A DNA stretch of 64,000 bases from Onchocerca volvulus (Eukaryota; Nematoda; Chromadorea; Rhabditida; Onchocercidae), in assembly GCA_000499405.2 (NCBI GenBank), contig HG738138.1, positions 8,926,888-8,990,887 on the forward strand, given 5' to 3'. Of the stretch, positions 1 to 12,211 are shown in pieces (positions within the stretch are counted from its first letter, which is position 1; each line of letters opens with the position of its first letter). The notes under the pieces were generated by a model that saw only the letters and a list, made by a program, of their open reading frames with translations, was not told where the DNA came from and did not search any database. Position numbers and translations under genes: made by a program.

Positions 1-3000
1 CGCATTGATTTGAACAAATTCTTGCTGTTATTCACTTTAATAAAACTTTCGTACTGCTCCTGGAAAAATTATAATATGGAAGTGTTAATCCACAAATTGT
101 TTTACAAATATGCTTTGTGCATTATTCACACACGTCTTTTAAAAATACAAAAAATAAAACATGCTTCGATATCAATATCCAATCTTTCCAAGAATTTTTC
201 GGAAAATTCTGCGCCACCCATTTTTCTCGTTGCTTTGAATAATTTAATGGCTTCTTTGTAACACCGTTCATGCTCTGCTGCCAAGTCAGCTGAACTCATG
301 TAAGGTGCATCACCACCACATATCTGTAAATTAGATTCTAAATGAAGTAAATACATAGAATCACTGTAGTTCAAATAAAGATCCATAAATCTGTGCCTTT
401 CGAACCAAAAGGGTCTAACCTCAAGTGAAAGCACGCTTCAAGAAAAAAATTGACAGATAACTACGGATAAAAAACTTATCTCCTACCAGAAAATGAAAAG
501 GCTTACATCTTCCATTCTCCTCACGTAATGCGCTTTCGAAGTAGAAACTGCTGCCAAATTATTTGCCTCAGCAGTAGCCTTTAAATAAATAAAATCAGTC
601 GATTTTGACTTATTTCGCCTTTCCTCGAAATTTCCTATTTTTGAAATTCCAAACTCTTAGCACATCTAATTTGTAACCAATATTCAAAAATTAAAAAAGT
701 AAGAATAACAAACCATTAACATTGATTTTGGTTCCGGCAAATCTTCCCCTTGAAATATTGCCATATACGCCTACAATTATCATACCTATTTTCTGTTAAT
801 TTATTCAATATTTTACACTTTCACAAATTTTAACTAAATATTCAAAAAAAAAAAAAAAAAAAAAGAAAGAAATACTCACTCTGAAGTACTCTACTAATTC
901 ACGACAAGTTATTTTTCGGCCATTAATTTGCTTTAATACCAAATTATTGCAGTCCAGCAAACGCGGAATAAAAGAACGTAGCTGTTGTTGAAATTCATTC
1001 TCAATATCTATAACTTAATGCTCTGATCTAAAATTTTATCCACATTACCTGAAGTGCAGAGTTGGTTTTAAAAATCTAGGCCTTAGGAAAGAAGTTAACG
1101 AATCTAAAAAAGCTGCGATTTTTTGTCACAGATTTGCGAGATAAACCAATTAAAATTATTCGGATGAAGGTGCAAAAGAATTTGTGGACGAGTTAAAAAA
1201 CTAAGGGAGGAGTTCAAAACAATTTCTAACAAATTCAATTGCTGAAGAGCGAGAAAAAAAAAAAACCTAGTTTTACCACTTATTTGTCCACGGAAAACTG
1301 GACTTGTGGAGACTCGAAGTCCAGGATGAGGCATCAAGAAACACGATATCTGCTCAAAACATGAACGTATATGCCGACGCAGTTGTTGCAATTCCAAATG
1401 CTGTTTTTCCGAAACCTATAAATGTTTATCTCTCATTAAGCTAGTTCCAACAAACTTTTATGAAATGGTTGAAAGTTGAAAAATGTATTATTTACCTGCA
1501 GACGACGTTCAAGTAATCGTTCACCACCTTGAAAGCCATATTCCGCTTCATATGGGAAACTCCAGTCACGTACTAGGAATAATAACGACTAAAATTATAA
1601 GACGAATTTAATGCAATAGTATTCTGACTCAGCAAATTCAGATGGGAGAAATTTAAAAATATTTGTCCTCCCACCTGAAACGGTTTAGCGGATGTGTTTT
1701 CCAGAGCCAGACGTCCGTATTCGGTGAACAATTGTAAATGTTGCAAATCATCCTCTTGCACGTTCTGACTCAAATTATAAATCTGCAGCGAAACATTTTA
1801 AACACGGAAAACAAATTTTGTTGGAATTACTATTAAAAGATCATGGGGAACTCTCTGAAATATATATTATAAATGATAACAATGAAAAAATTGAAAAGTA
1901 TAAACCTGTAAAGAAGAAATCATAGTTGAAAGAGCAAAAATAGTAGCACAGTCTTTCACGGTACTTTGACTGTCAAAAGCTCCCTGCGTATCCATCAATA
2001 TAATAGCAGTATCTTCACCATCACGATTGCGCATGATAAATGGTCGAGACCACACTAAGATACCGCTAGTTTCACGTTCACTACCTAGGAATACAAAATT
2101 GAGTTTTTATTTATTCGTTTATTAAGCTATAAATCATCCCCAAGGTTATCCACTTACCTCCTCGCCAGCTAAATCCATCCAAGCAATCACCAACATAAAT
2201 CCAATCTCCAGAGCGTCGCTCTTCTTCAGAAGCATTCAAATAACGCAGAAAGAAATTCAGAAGGAAACTTTTCCCTTTTCGGAACGCGCCCGCCACGCTG
2301 ATCACAGATACCTGCATAGTAATTTATGTCTGATCGATATAAGTCGAATTTCGAACTCTTTATATAGTATATCATAGCTAAAGTTTTATTCGACTTCGGC
2401 AGTACTTCATCTTTTATGCGATGCTGAATCTTAAAAACTTATGAAAACAAATGCATCTAATAATACCAAGATAAATCTCCCAGAAATAAACAGAATTATT
2501 AATTGAATGACGTAATTAATAATTACACAACATTCATTAATTTTATGAGATTTAATTCATTCGCAACACACCTTCTTGTCGATAACATCTGGACTTAAAA
2601 GAACTTTTTCCAGCGCTCCTTCATCTAAACGAAACTGATGTTGCTCGTCAAGAGTTTCAATAACTTGCACTGGAGCTGGATGATCTGGTAATGGGAATGA
2701 TTTTAATACCTGAAACTTAAAGTCAAAAGTAAAATTACCGATCGACATAACATTTTGCAAAAAAAAAGTCATAAAATAAGCATTCAAATGATATATTTGC
2801 ACGAAAAAAAAAAAAAAGAAAACAAAAACAAAAATATGAAATCCCCATTAAAATGAAAAGAATGTTTACAATTCTGAATTTCCTATATTTTCTAACGGTC
2901 AAAAAGGATATACCTCCTTCATTATTTCATCTTCAGATCGCTCAAATTCGGGACTGAGCAGACTGTCGTTGCCATCTTTCTTTTTCCAATTTGATGCAAC

Positions 3001-3018
3001 AGTAGTAGATTCTGTCAT
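1..3018 (-). CDS. atln-1: Atlastin, dynamin-like ER-fusion GTPase (3' partial)
   Basis: Atlastins are ER-membrane GTPases that tether and fuse ER tubules. Twelve exons were read on the minus strand: 2914-3018 (ATG at 3018), 2572-2709, 2158-2311, 1906-2084, 1675-1782, 1496-1588, 1277-1415, 880-1007, 714-770, 507-578, 165-323 and 59 to beyond the left edge; all phases agree. The G1 P-loop reads GAFRKGKSF, the G3 region DTQGAFDS, and the G4/guanine-binding RD lies in [11 protein letters not shown]. The segments [20 protein letters not shown] and [10 protein letters not shown], and the three-helix-bundle segment ICGGDAPY...KMGGAEF, follow human atlastin closely. The two membrane helices and the C-terminal amphipathic tail lie outside the window. 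Intron 11 appears to use a GC donor (GAA|GCATGT, 164-163), because the GT alternative nearby breaks the frame. The family assignment is firm; the symbol assumes it is the nematode orthologue. Confidence 0.93.
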
Positions 3019-6000
3019 TCTTCCTGCCACTTCCAATGCTAATATCTTCTTTCCTACTTTTTTAAAAATGAAATCTGTAAAATTATCTGCGTCTCATTTG
3101 TACGACCATATTAATGTTTACGGACAATATCGACGATCAACAACAGAATAATACATAGTTGTCCAAACTCAAGTAAATTGAAATGTGTCGACGTATAAAG
3201 TGACTGATTTTGCAAAATTAATGAAAGTGCTAGAACAGTGGAAGTATGACGGCACAAAGGAAAAAATAAAGGAAAGTTGAGCAAATGTTTCATCAAGATC
3301 ATTGCAATCCTACAATGGTACGGTCATATCATGCAGCAAAAGCATTAATAACTGTGCAACTATATATGGAACAGCTGCACACGATTGCTAAGTGGACTTT
3401 TACGGTTCTGTTCCGCTGATAGAATCATTAGTAACATGACCAAAAGAAAAATCAGAGAGAGAGCAGTTGAAAACTGCATCTCAACACTCCATGAACTAAC
3501 AAATTTCAAATCTAACCCAGCGAGAATTCCGCAAAACGAAACGTTATCAAGAATGAATGTAGGTTGTTAACTCTGCTAATACACGCAATTCAGTGATGTC
3601 GACAAAAGCTGAATCTCTCCAACTATTTCTCAATCAACATTTCATCGCTCTATCTCTCTCTCTAATTCCTTTTCCCATTCCATTGTACTTCGTCACGTGA
3701 AAACAAACAAAAACTGAGATGGAAAGTAACAGCTGCTGTTCGGAATTATTTCCATTTGAGAAAAGGAGTCGCTTACATTGTCCAAACATTTTGTGAACAT
3801 ATTTTACATTAATTTGTATAGATAATAATAGTGGAAACGGCGAATAATGAATGTACCGTTCTTTCATTTTTAAATCAACCAGTTCAAAAATGACAGAAAA
3901 AGGCAATTATACTAGGATACTAATCCGACCTACTCTATAAGCAAAACTGCTTGATTTAGTGATTCAACAACTAACTAGACTTAATCTGATTTCAGCCTTC
4001 CTCTTTCTAGACTAACATTAGTGCTGTTAGATCGACGCCAATCAACTACTGAGTGCCGAAAGGTTGCCGCATGCTAATCAATAAGGCCGGTCAAATCTCT
4101 CTGTTACTAAACAATAACGTAAAGGAAATTATCATCGAATGACCAAGCATACGACAGCTGTAGTTTAACGCGACATAGCGGCTGGGGTGGTGCTTCAATA
4201 ATTGCTAAGGGAGGCAGTGAGGAATTCGCAAAAAGGACGTCGATTTGTTCAGACTTATTGGAGTCATTTAATCTAATTATTACCTGATTTGTTCATTAGT
4301 AATTAATATAGCAAATATAGCAACGGTAAGAGGGGAAACACACGAGAGGGTCATAACTTAGTGTGAGTTTTTGAAGACAGAATCGGAATAACAGTCGTGA
4401 AGCACGTACGCTCCGTGGACAACCATCCCGTGCTGAACATTCGACATGTCGTCTCTTACTACAACACTGTCATACCCTCGTACAAAGTCAAAACATTTGG
4501 GCATGCTTACGTAAGCTTGCTTTCGAAGACAGCTGAGCCAATAATGGTAAAGTGCGGTGCGCCGCTTCCCTAAGTGAGATAGTTCAATAGTTTCAAGCAC
4601 CTGCACTTGTATTTAAATTATTTTCGGGTACGGAGGGGAAGATAATCGTAGAGATTAGAGGAGGGGAATTACTTCGCCAAAAATAGGACGGGAACGAGGA
4701 TGGAACAGTGACTGCAGCAATATAGAGTGTGAAGATGACATATTTTCAATTTAAGTTGAAAGTAAATAAATCTATTGCGATCAGAATTGAAGTATTTTTG
4801 CCTTTCTTGCAACGAGTAATTGTACAGACCGCCAATGACGCTTATTTCACTTAGGAAGAAAGCTAGCGATACAGCGGTTCAAAAAAACATTAAGCTTGCA
4901 TACTGTTTATAAATTTTAGCGTAGTGAGAATGCACTGAAAAAGATGAGATAGTAGCTTAATCTGGCCATTTCATATGAAATGTTGTTGCAGCTGCTATTC
5001 AGATTGAATGTTCTGACTGATAACAGTCTTAATCGTAAACAGGACAAATGTCGATAGTTATGTTTTCAAATTCCTCGTTATTTTATAGTTTCTTTCTAAT
5101 GCACTGTTTTTACCTCTTACTTCAGGACAGACACTTTAAGAGAGAAAACTTATAATGTTTTCAAATTCTCGTCTACCGAACTACAATTCATAGTTAAGCA
5201 GTGCTTGTAAATACTGTATAGAGTTTCAAGAGCGTTATTATGCAGCAACTTTTTCTTTATGTTTTTTGCATAACAGATCGTATTTTCAAGCAGAAGTCAA
5301 AACGGGAGTCGCTATTCAAGTACATATTTTTCCGTAATTTTCGTCTACCTTAATCAAAATTTTCTCTTGAAGAATATGTTAAGAAAAGTGCGATAAATAT
5401 GAGACTTCTGACGCTATTGTTGAGAGGTAGTTTGTGTTATTGTGTTACCACTTGCTCTTTATATATTTATCTGAGAGTAATGCATAATTTACCTGCTTCT
5501 ACTATTTAATGCAATCACTACAAATCCTAAACTTTGTACAAATGTCGTACTACTACGCTTGATACTGCATCATAATTTGATTATATGGAAGCCTGGTTTT
5601 TGCTGGATAATTGTTGTATACGGATAGTCATACTTGTGTTTGATGAGAAGACAAAATTTAAAATGACTAATTGTTTCCATATTTCTTACATTAAACGACT
5701 GAAACTGTAGCATTTTGACATGACCATTATAATTTTAAAATTATATCAGTACTTTAGCTTAAAAATTTTTTATAATGGTAATTTTTTGCCCAATGATAAA
5801 ATTTTTTAGTGTGATGGAGATTTAGTACCACAGGCTGATCACGTATCTTTATATTTTGAAATATGAAGGATGTGTGATGGTCGGTTGGGTGTTCTGATTG
5901 GGGTTCGGAGATATCATTTTCTTCAATAAAAAAAAAAAAAAGAAAAAAAAGAATGCTAGGCTTTCGTCTAAGTACTTCGAATAATTGTCAATAATTAGCA

Positions 6001-8002
6001 TTGTTAAATACTTCAACTTTATTTCGACATAATACTCAATCATCAGTATCAAGTGATGAGGGGATATGTTAATTCTAATAGTGCGTAGCAGGAAGCACAT
6101 TAGATTAGACTATTTTCTGCAACAGTGTCAGATAACACATCTTAATTCAGAGACTGAAATCAGGAAGTGAAAAAAGATGCGGAAAAATCTTCATGTAAAT
6201 GTTGTTTGACCTTCGCACTAAGATTCGATCGCTCCGATTTAATTGCGGCTTAACGCGATTTCACTTTTAGGATCCATCCCGTTTCTAGATATTTTGTTAA
6301 CGGATGATAGTAATTTAATTTAACAGTAAATACGGACGGTTTTATCAAATAATTTTTCATGTGAGGCCATTTGAGATAACCATAATCATGTCTCTTCCCC
6401 TCTGTGTTTTTTCGAGATGCTCTAGCCACTTCTAGTAGGAAGTTGGACAGGTGTCCTCAACAACAACTTAGCAGCAAACTGCCAACTATCTTGCGAAAGG
6501 ACGGATGCCACTGACTACCACTCAACCACCTGCAGCCATGATTCTGTATTAATCACCCGGCAGGGTGCTAAATGGCCAGAAATCAATAAGCTGCATGTTC
6601 TTTCACTGTTAACATTGTTTCAGAGATGTGGTGAGCGTTTGCGGACGGAAAAGTAGGGGAAAGGACATTGAATGGATTATCATGGAGTCGGCAGGAAAGT
6701 GGGTTTCATCCAGAAACTCTGCCAACCACCACACGTCAATTTGTTCTGCTCTCGCTCAGTCATGATTTATGAGGCTCCGAAATCTGCCTCAGCGATTTTA
6801 TTAACTTCCATCAAGCTTAATATTTCAGCTGGTAGTTCTTAGCAGCATATGCTCGATTCCATCCGTGATACTCTTTTAGACTTCATTATCATTCTCTTCG
6901 CCTTTCATCATTTCTTATCTATAGTCTTTCACCGTACCGAATAAAAGGAATTTTTTCTAGGTTGATTTTTTAATAATATAAAATTAGGTAGCAGTCGTAG
7001 TAGCAGTAGTAGTAGATCGTTGACATCCAATTCATTATTGTTAGTGCATTTCTGCTTCTTCCCGCATTCGTGATTCGCCAGGGCTATAAGAAAACGACAA
7101 ATAGGGATGTTTGAATCAGAAAAGAGAGAAAAGGATATTAAGATATGACTGTCTGACAAGTGAGGCCTTATCAGTGGCGTACGTCTTTGATCATGTGTTT
7201 AGTAGTATAGAATGTATGCATTATTTCAGAATACTTTTCCTATAAAAAACATAAAGTGCAAAAAACATGGAGCGTTAGTCAAAAAGACCAGAATGTTTAA
7301 GAAGTTCTCGTTTCATAGAACGAATGAAGAGAAAGCAGGAGTGGGTTAGAGAGTATCTAAAGGCATTGAATAATAAATATCTCAAGAGTTGACAATGTTA
7401 TGTTTTTGTTGCCGTCATTAAATTTCGCATAAGCTTCAATCAAACTGAGCAGTTAATGCCGTATAATGGAAAACTGAAGTTCCAACCATTCATACACGGA
7501 CAGATTAACTTGCAGTAGATTGAAAAAATGGTTTTAATAACAACATTGCAATCCATTTTTAGAAGGCGACTGCATGTTTTAGTTCGTTATGAAGTAATGC
7601 TTTGGGGAGAAATCTGGTGCATTGAGTGACTGGATTTCCTTGCTAATTGTTCTTTAATAGTGGTTATTAGTTATTAATAGGTCCTTTGTTAAGTTGTGCT
7701 TGGAAATATAACTGGTTGCGTTGTAAAATTTGTCTGTAGTATAAAATTTATTATTCTAGTAAAAATTTATTTTTTTGTATAGTTTATAGTGGTTTACATT
7801 TTTGAATAATGAAACGATTCATCTGTATAACGTGCGAATTATTGGTTGATTTTTTTATTCGTTACGCTATGAAAATAACTGAATCTTCATAAGCTCCGAA
7901 AAAAAGTCTCAAACCAAGCTAACAACCGAAGTGCTACTCCTTACTCTATTGTCGGAAGTTTGCTAATTCGTTCCTATACTTCATATATTTCTAGTATAGT
8001 TC
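3019..8002. other. Gene-poor intergenic region
   Basis: No family-recognisable coding exon was found on either strand in these 5 kb. It holds scattered A/T homopolymer runs, a short imperfect TAG/CAG trinucleotide patch near 6988-7015, and two patches of more balanced composition (about 4140-4600 and 6415-6560) that could be regulatory or old coding remnants. It separates the divergently transcribed atlastin and DCT-1 genes, so promoters of both are expected here, but no specific promoter element could be identified. Confidence 0.5.
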
Positions 8003-8012
8003 GTTGTTTTAG
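8003..8012 (+). promoter_or_regulatory. Likely spliced-leader trans-splice acceptor of dct-1
   Basis: A T-rich tract ending in TTTTAG lies four bases before the ATG at 8017. With no upstream coding exon in frame, this fits a nematode SL acceptor and supports the chosen start. Confidence 0.5.
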
Positions 8013-8016
8013 AAAC

Positions 8017-10428
8017 ATGAGTATCCGATCGATGGATAGTCGTTTGGAAGTTTTGCGGAATGGACAAGATATTACCAATAAAAGTCTGTTGTATAATTCT
8101 GGCTCTGCACTGCAACCACAACTGCAACTACCCACTGTTGATATTGATAATGAATCTAACAAATGTCAGTAAGCGTAATACAATTGAAACCGAGGGTCTT
8201 CCTTTTTGACATCTAAATCCCCAGTACTTGATCGTTTCATATATAATTAGCTAAAAAGTTGTCACTCTCCTTTCTTTTCTCCATGCACATACGATTTTAT
8301 CGTCTATAATTTTAAGCAGATTCGTGGGTGGAATTGGCTAGTCCATCTTCACGTGCATCCATGGTTAGTATGAATGGCGGTGATAATGGTAGCGTGGTGC
8401 TGGTGGATAGTGACGGAGTGGTTATGGGCGCTGATAATACTACTGTCGTTGTTGGTGGAGGTAATAGTAGCCCTTTCAGTCGGCTCAGGTAATTATGCCT
8501 TCATATATACATATTTCACTTATTAAAATTATGTCTTTCCATCTTATATGTGGCTTCTCAGCTAGTGAATTAGATTTCATCTTTGATAAGAGAAAAGTGT
8601 CCTCATATCTAAGCGGGAGAATTTTATATATTCTGAGGCGAGAGTATTTTGTTTTTTTTTTTTAATATATATTACTGTAGAAGTTTTGCAGTCCGATCAG
8701 TGCCTGCAGTGCTCCAATCGAATTGGTTATTGATGCTGGACAAGTTCATGGCGGTGATACTATGGCGGTTCATTATTACACTCGCCATGGACCTGGACGT
8801 TGCACTGTTGCAGCTACTGGAATAACTGGATTAGGTCAAAGGACGAAGAGAACAGCTGAATGGTTAGAACATTACAACAGTCGGCCAGAAGTGCAAAGAG
8901 GGTTAGTTCAACTAAAATTTTGAATTGTTAAAAAATAGGTAAAATTGGAATTGAAGCTGAAAAATGTTCTACAGAACTGGAAATTTGACATCTTCCATCC
9001 TTCGAGTACATTATTTTGTGTTATATTCTTAAGGAAATGATTTTTCAAATGCTAAATCAAATCGTATTTAAATATCAGGAAAGTTCTTAGTATAATGTTT
9101 GATGCTTGAATAAATGGATGAGTTTTTCACTAAAACAATTTTATTATATTTATTCGGATTTTACTGCTTTAATTTGCTCCCTTTTCTTTTTTGACTCAAT
9201 TATAATGGAGTTTAGTTTTCATTCTTGAGTGATTTTAATTTATCTATAATTTTTCAGATTTAATCAACATAAAATTTTCAGTGGTCTTCAAGCTCCATCA
9301 CCAGTGGAAACGGAATTGTCGACGCCGCCAAATAGTCTTGTCCCCGGATTAGACGTCGGTGAACTCACTCAGAGCAGTTGCTGTGAAGATGAGGATGAGG
9401 TGTTATGCGTCGAGGATGATGGTACATATATGTGCAGATGCCAGAAAGTATCATATATTGGGCAAGGTATTTGAATTTCTTATTTTCTTTTATTCTTTTA
9501 TATGGCCGAGATGAGTTTGTCAATCATTTCAGCTTTATGCTTACGCTGCTTGATAACAGTAATAGTTTTAAAAGCAGTATCATTTGTAAACCTCTTTATA
9601 TGTCTACAAGCCTGTTAACTCCGGAGTGATTTTTAAAAATAAAAATAGTATAAAATTTTCTTAAAATCCATCCCCAAGAAAAAAATAAAAAACAAAAATT
9701 TCAAATGCTACGAAGCTTTATGAAAGATGATTTGGCATGTTTCTTAGCCGAAGGATATATTCCTTGATCTACATGCATATCAAATTTGTTTTCATTCGGA
9801 CATCTTACTGCTTTGCTGAATTGTATCCAAAAAATATTTTGAGAGAAATAACATAAGATTTCCTACGAATTACTTGATGCAAATGCAGACCTACTTTTTT
9901 CTTGGGACGATGGTTGCTCTGAGACTCCAGGTTGAATTTAACATAAAATAACATTTTGTAGAATCTTATGAAAAAGAACAGTGGACCCTTAGTGGATTGC
10001 TGGGCATAAGTGATGGTAATGGACGTCGTGCATTGGTGCTTTACCTGGTAACAAATCTGGTTACCCTTGCGATTGGTTTTGCTGTTGGGTAAGGATATAT
10101 TTTTACTTTCTTGCTAAAATTTTCATATGATTGGATCCATTGCTTTATGTATGGATATTGATTTAATAGCAAGCAACATATATTTAGATCTCCATTAGCT
10201 TATTTTACCGGTTAGATTTATTTATTTGTTTGTGAGCTCATTTATTTCACTTTAAAACCGATCAGTATGAAAGTTGATCAGATATATTCATTTTGTATAA
10301 GTTTGCTTGGTGCCACAGCGCTACTCCAGTTCTTCAAATATCTTAAAAATCTTTTCAGATTGACAGTTGGTCGGAAGTTGTCAATGCTGCCGCCTTTCAA
10401 ACATCGCTTCATACTTGATTTTAGTTAA
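8017..10428 (+). CDS. dct-1: BNIP3/NIX-family mitophagy receptor, DCT-1-like
   Basis: BNIP3-family proteins sit in the outer mitochondrial membrane and recruit LC3/LGG-1 to start mitophagy. Six exons (8017-8164, 8320-8488, 8692-8901, 9258-9421, 9962-10088, 10359-10428) give a phase-consistent 295-residue protein. Residues 51-55 are SWVEL, the conserved LIR core that opens human BNIP3 and NIX. About residues 155-175, TAEWLEHYNSRPEVQRG resembles the BNIP3 BH3-like region (WxW..SRPE). A single C-terminal membrane helix (about 254-276) carries G269xxxG273xxxG277, in the place of the glycine-zipper dimer motif, and is followed by VGRKLS, matching the basic IGRRLT/IGKRLS tail of the family. The middle is rich in acidic, Ser and Gly residues. 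A second, phase-compatible terminal exon exists at 11022-11091. Assignment rests on the order LIR, SRPE, TM, basic tail; overall identity is low, as expected for the family. Confidence 0.85.
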
Positions 10429-12160
10429 AATTTCGTCCATCATATTGTATTCACATTTTATCACTCATCATGAAACACTTTTTTTGTAATGTACATTACT
10501 TCAGAAGTTTCAACTCCGGTCTTCAGTTTTTTTCCTGAAATCTTCATAATATGTGGATGATGATTGCTTTTAAATTTCCTCTTGAACGATTTATTTTGGA
10601 AAAAATTCTAGATAATAAAATAATCAAGGTTTATAAGATTGATTTAGTTGAATATGTAAATTTGACTTTTTTAATGAGACGAAGATTTTGGATACTTGTT
10701 ATTTAGCTGAGATTCATTTTACTTTTAACTTTTAACACATGACGTCTTTTGTTGTTAAAAATGCATCATTTCCCGATTTGTTCTTTAAATTTGAGTATTC
10801 TCGGCTTATCTGATGTTAATACAACGATGCATTAAACATAGCTAACCCTGGTGAGCAGTATTTGTGGAAAACTTGGAGTGCTCAACATATGTTTATCCTC
10901 TCATCCATCTTGAGAATGATTTGCTTAGTTGTTCATTAAGGTAAACGCAGGAATCGAGCATGACGCAAATCAAAATATACATTCAGCATTGAATAGATTA
11001 ATTTGTTATTATTATGTGCAGAGAAATTCGCGGTCTCTTAGATCATGAGCATGCTGATGCTACTGCACGTATTAAGTATAGTCGCGCATAAATTCTCAAA
11101 TGACGAAGTATGTTCGGTTTCCACGTTGGAGTGATTAAATTAAGGTATATATTTGAGTGTACTGAAAAAGCGCTAAAGATACAAGAATTTTAAACCATAA
11201 TTCCTAATTTTATTTTGGTTATACCTTGTGTCTTCCGTCCTTGTTTTTTTTTTGTCGCGACTTCCTTTTTTAAATAGACTAACTGTATTGGGATTTTTTC
11301 ACTATCCCTTCAGAATTGCTAACTGATCTGTTTTCAGTTTAATTCTTTGTGTAGCAGTAATATTATTCTTTAGAATTTAGAGGAGACTGCAGACATAGCC
11401 CGATGTGACAACAGCATGGAATTGTTTTCAATGTCTCGCGGCTTGAGATAAGGTCGACACTTAGTAAACACTTAGTAGCAAACTCATGGGATTTCATTAT
11501 TGAATGGAAAATTGAAAGTGACCGGGAGTTCGCTCTCTCTCCTTCAAATCAATACAAAAGGAGAATAGGTTTAACCATATGAGGTTGTTCTTTTCCTACT
11601 TCAATAACGACTTTTTTCTGAAGACCGATTTTCGTCGCTTTTGCCTATGTAGTTTTGGTATTGATGCTACATTTTCGTTCTTTCACTTTTGCGTCATTTA
11701 AAATTTATTGCGAAAAGATTTGATGTTAACCCCAGGCGTGTGTTCATTGTACCATTCTTGTACATTCTAACAATAAATTTCTCGATTTCTATCCTTTGAT
11801 AATACACAAACAAAGTCTGAACTCACATTCCACTCGATGTGGGGATCTTCGGGTATTCAGAAGTTCGGCGGGTTGCATATGGGATAACCTGTTAAAAGCA
11901 ACGAAAGATTTATCCTGCGAACTTATAGACTTACTTGCTCATTATCAAATCAGGATGTGGTACTACCACCCATGGTCCGTGATATTGTGTAGACTACATT
12001 TTCATGCTATGTAAGAAAATAGACGCACGGTTGTCTTTATGTTAGGTAGATGCGTGTTTGAATGATTGAGAGTTTGGACATATTTGGGATGTATTCTTCA
12101 GCAGTCATGCATGACTATTCAATATTGTATTCCGTCTGTATTTAATTAACTAAAAAATTT
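10429..12160. other. dct-1 3' flank and intergenic region
   Basis: Apart from a possible alternative terminal exon at 11022-11091 (acceptor TGCAG, 22 codons then TAA, in phase with the donor at 10089), nothing coding is recognised. An AATAAA lies near 10614, about 190 bases after the dct-1 stop, and could be its poly(A) signal. Confidence 0.4.
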
Positions 12161-12170
12161 AAACCTTTAG
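12161..12170 (+). promoter_or_regulatory. Likely spliced-leader acceptor of cccp-1
   Basis: AAACCTTTAG lies about 40 bases before the ATG at 12212 with no in-frame upstream exon recognised; it fits a trans-splice acceptor. Confidence 0.4.
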
Positions 12171-12211
12171 AAGCTGAGTTCCTTGACCGCATTCATTTTT
12201 TGGCATATCGA

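Noticed and set aside
4358..4606. 82-codon minus-strand frame in a balanced-composition patch
   Set aside because: No family similarity, no splice context; could not be supported as a gene.
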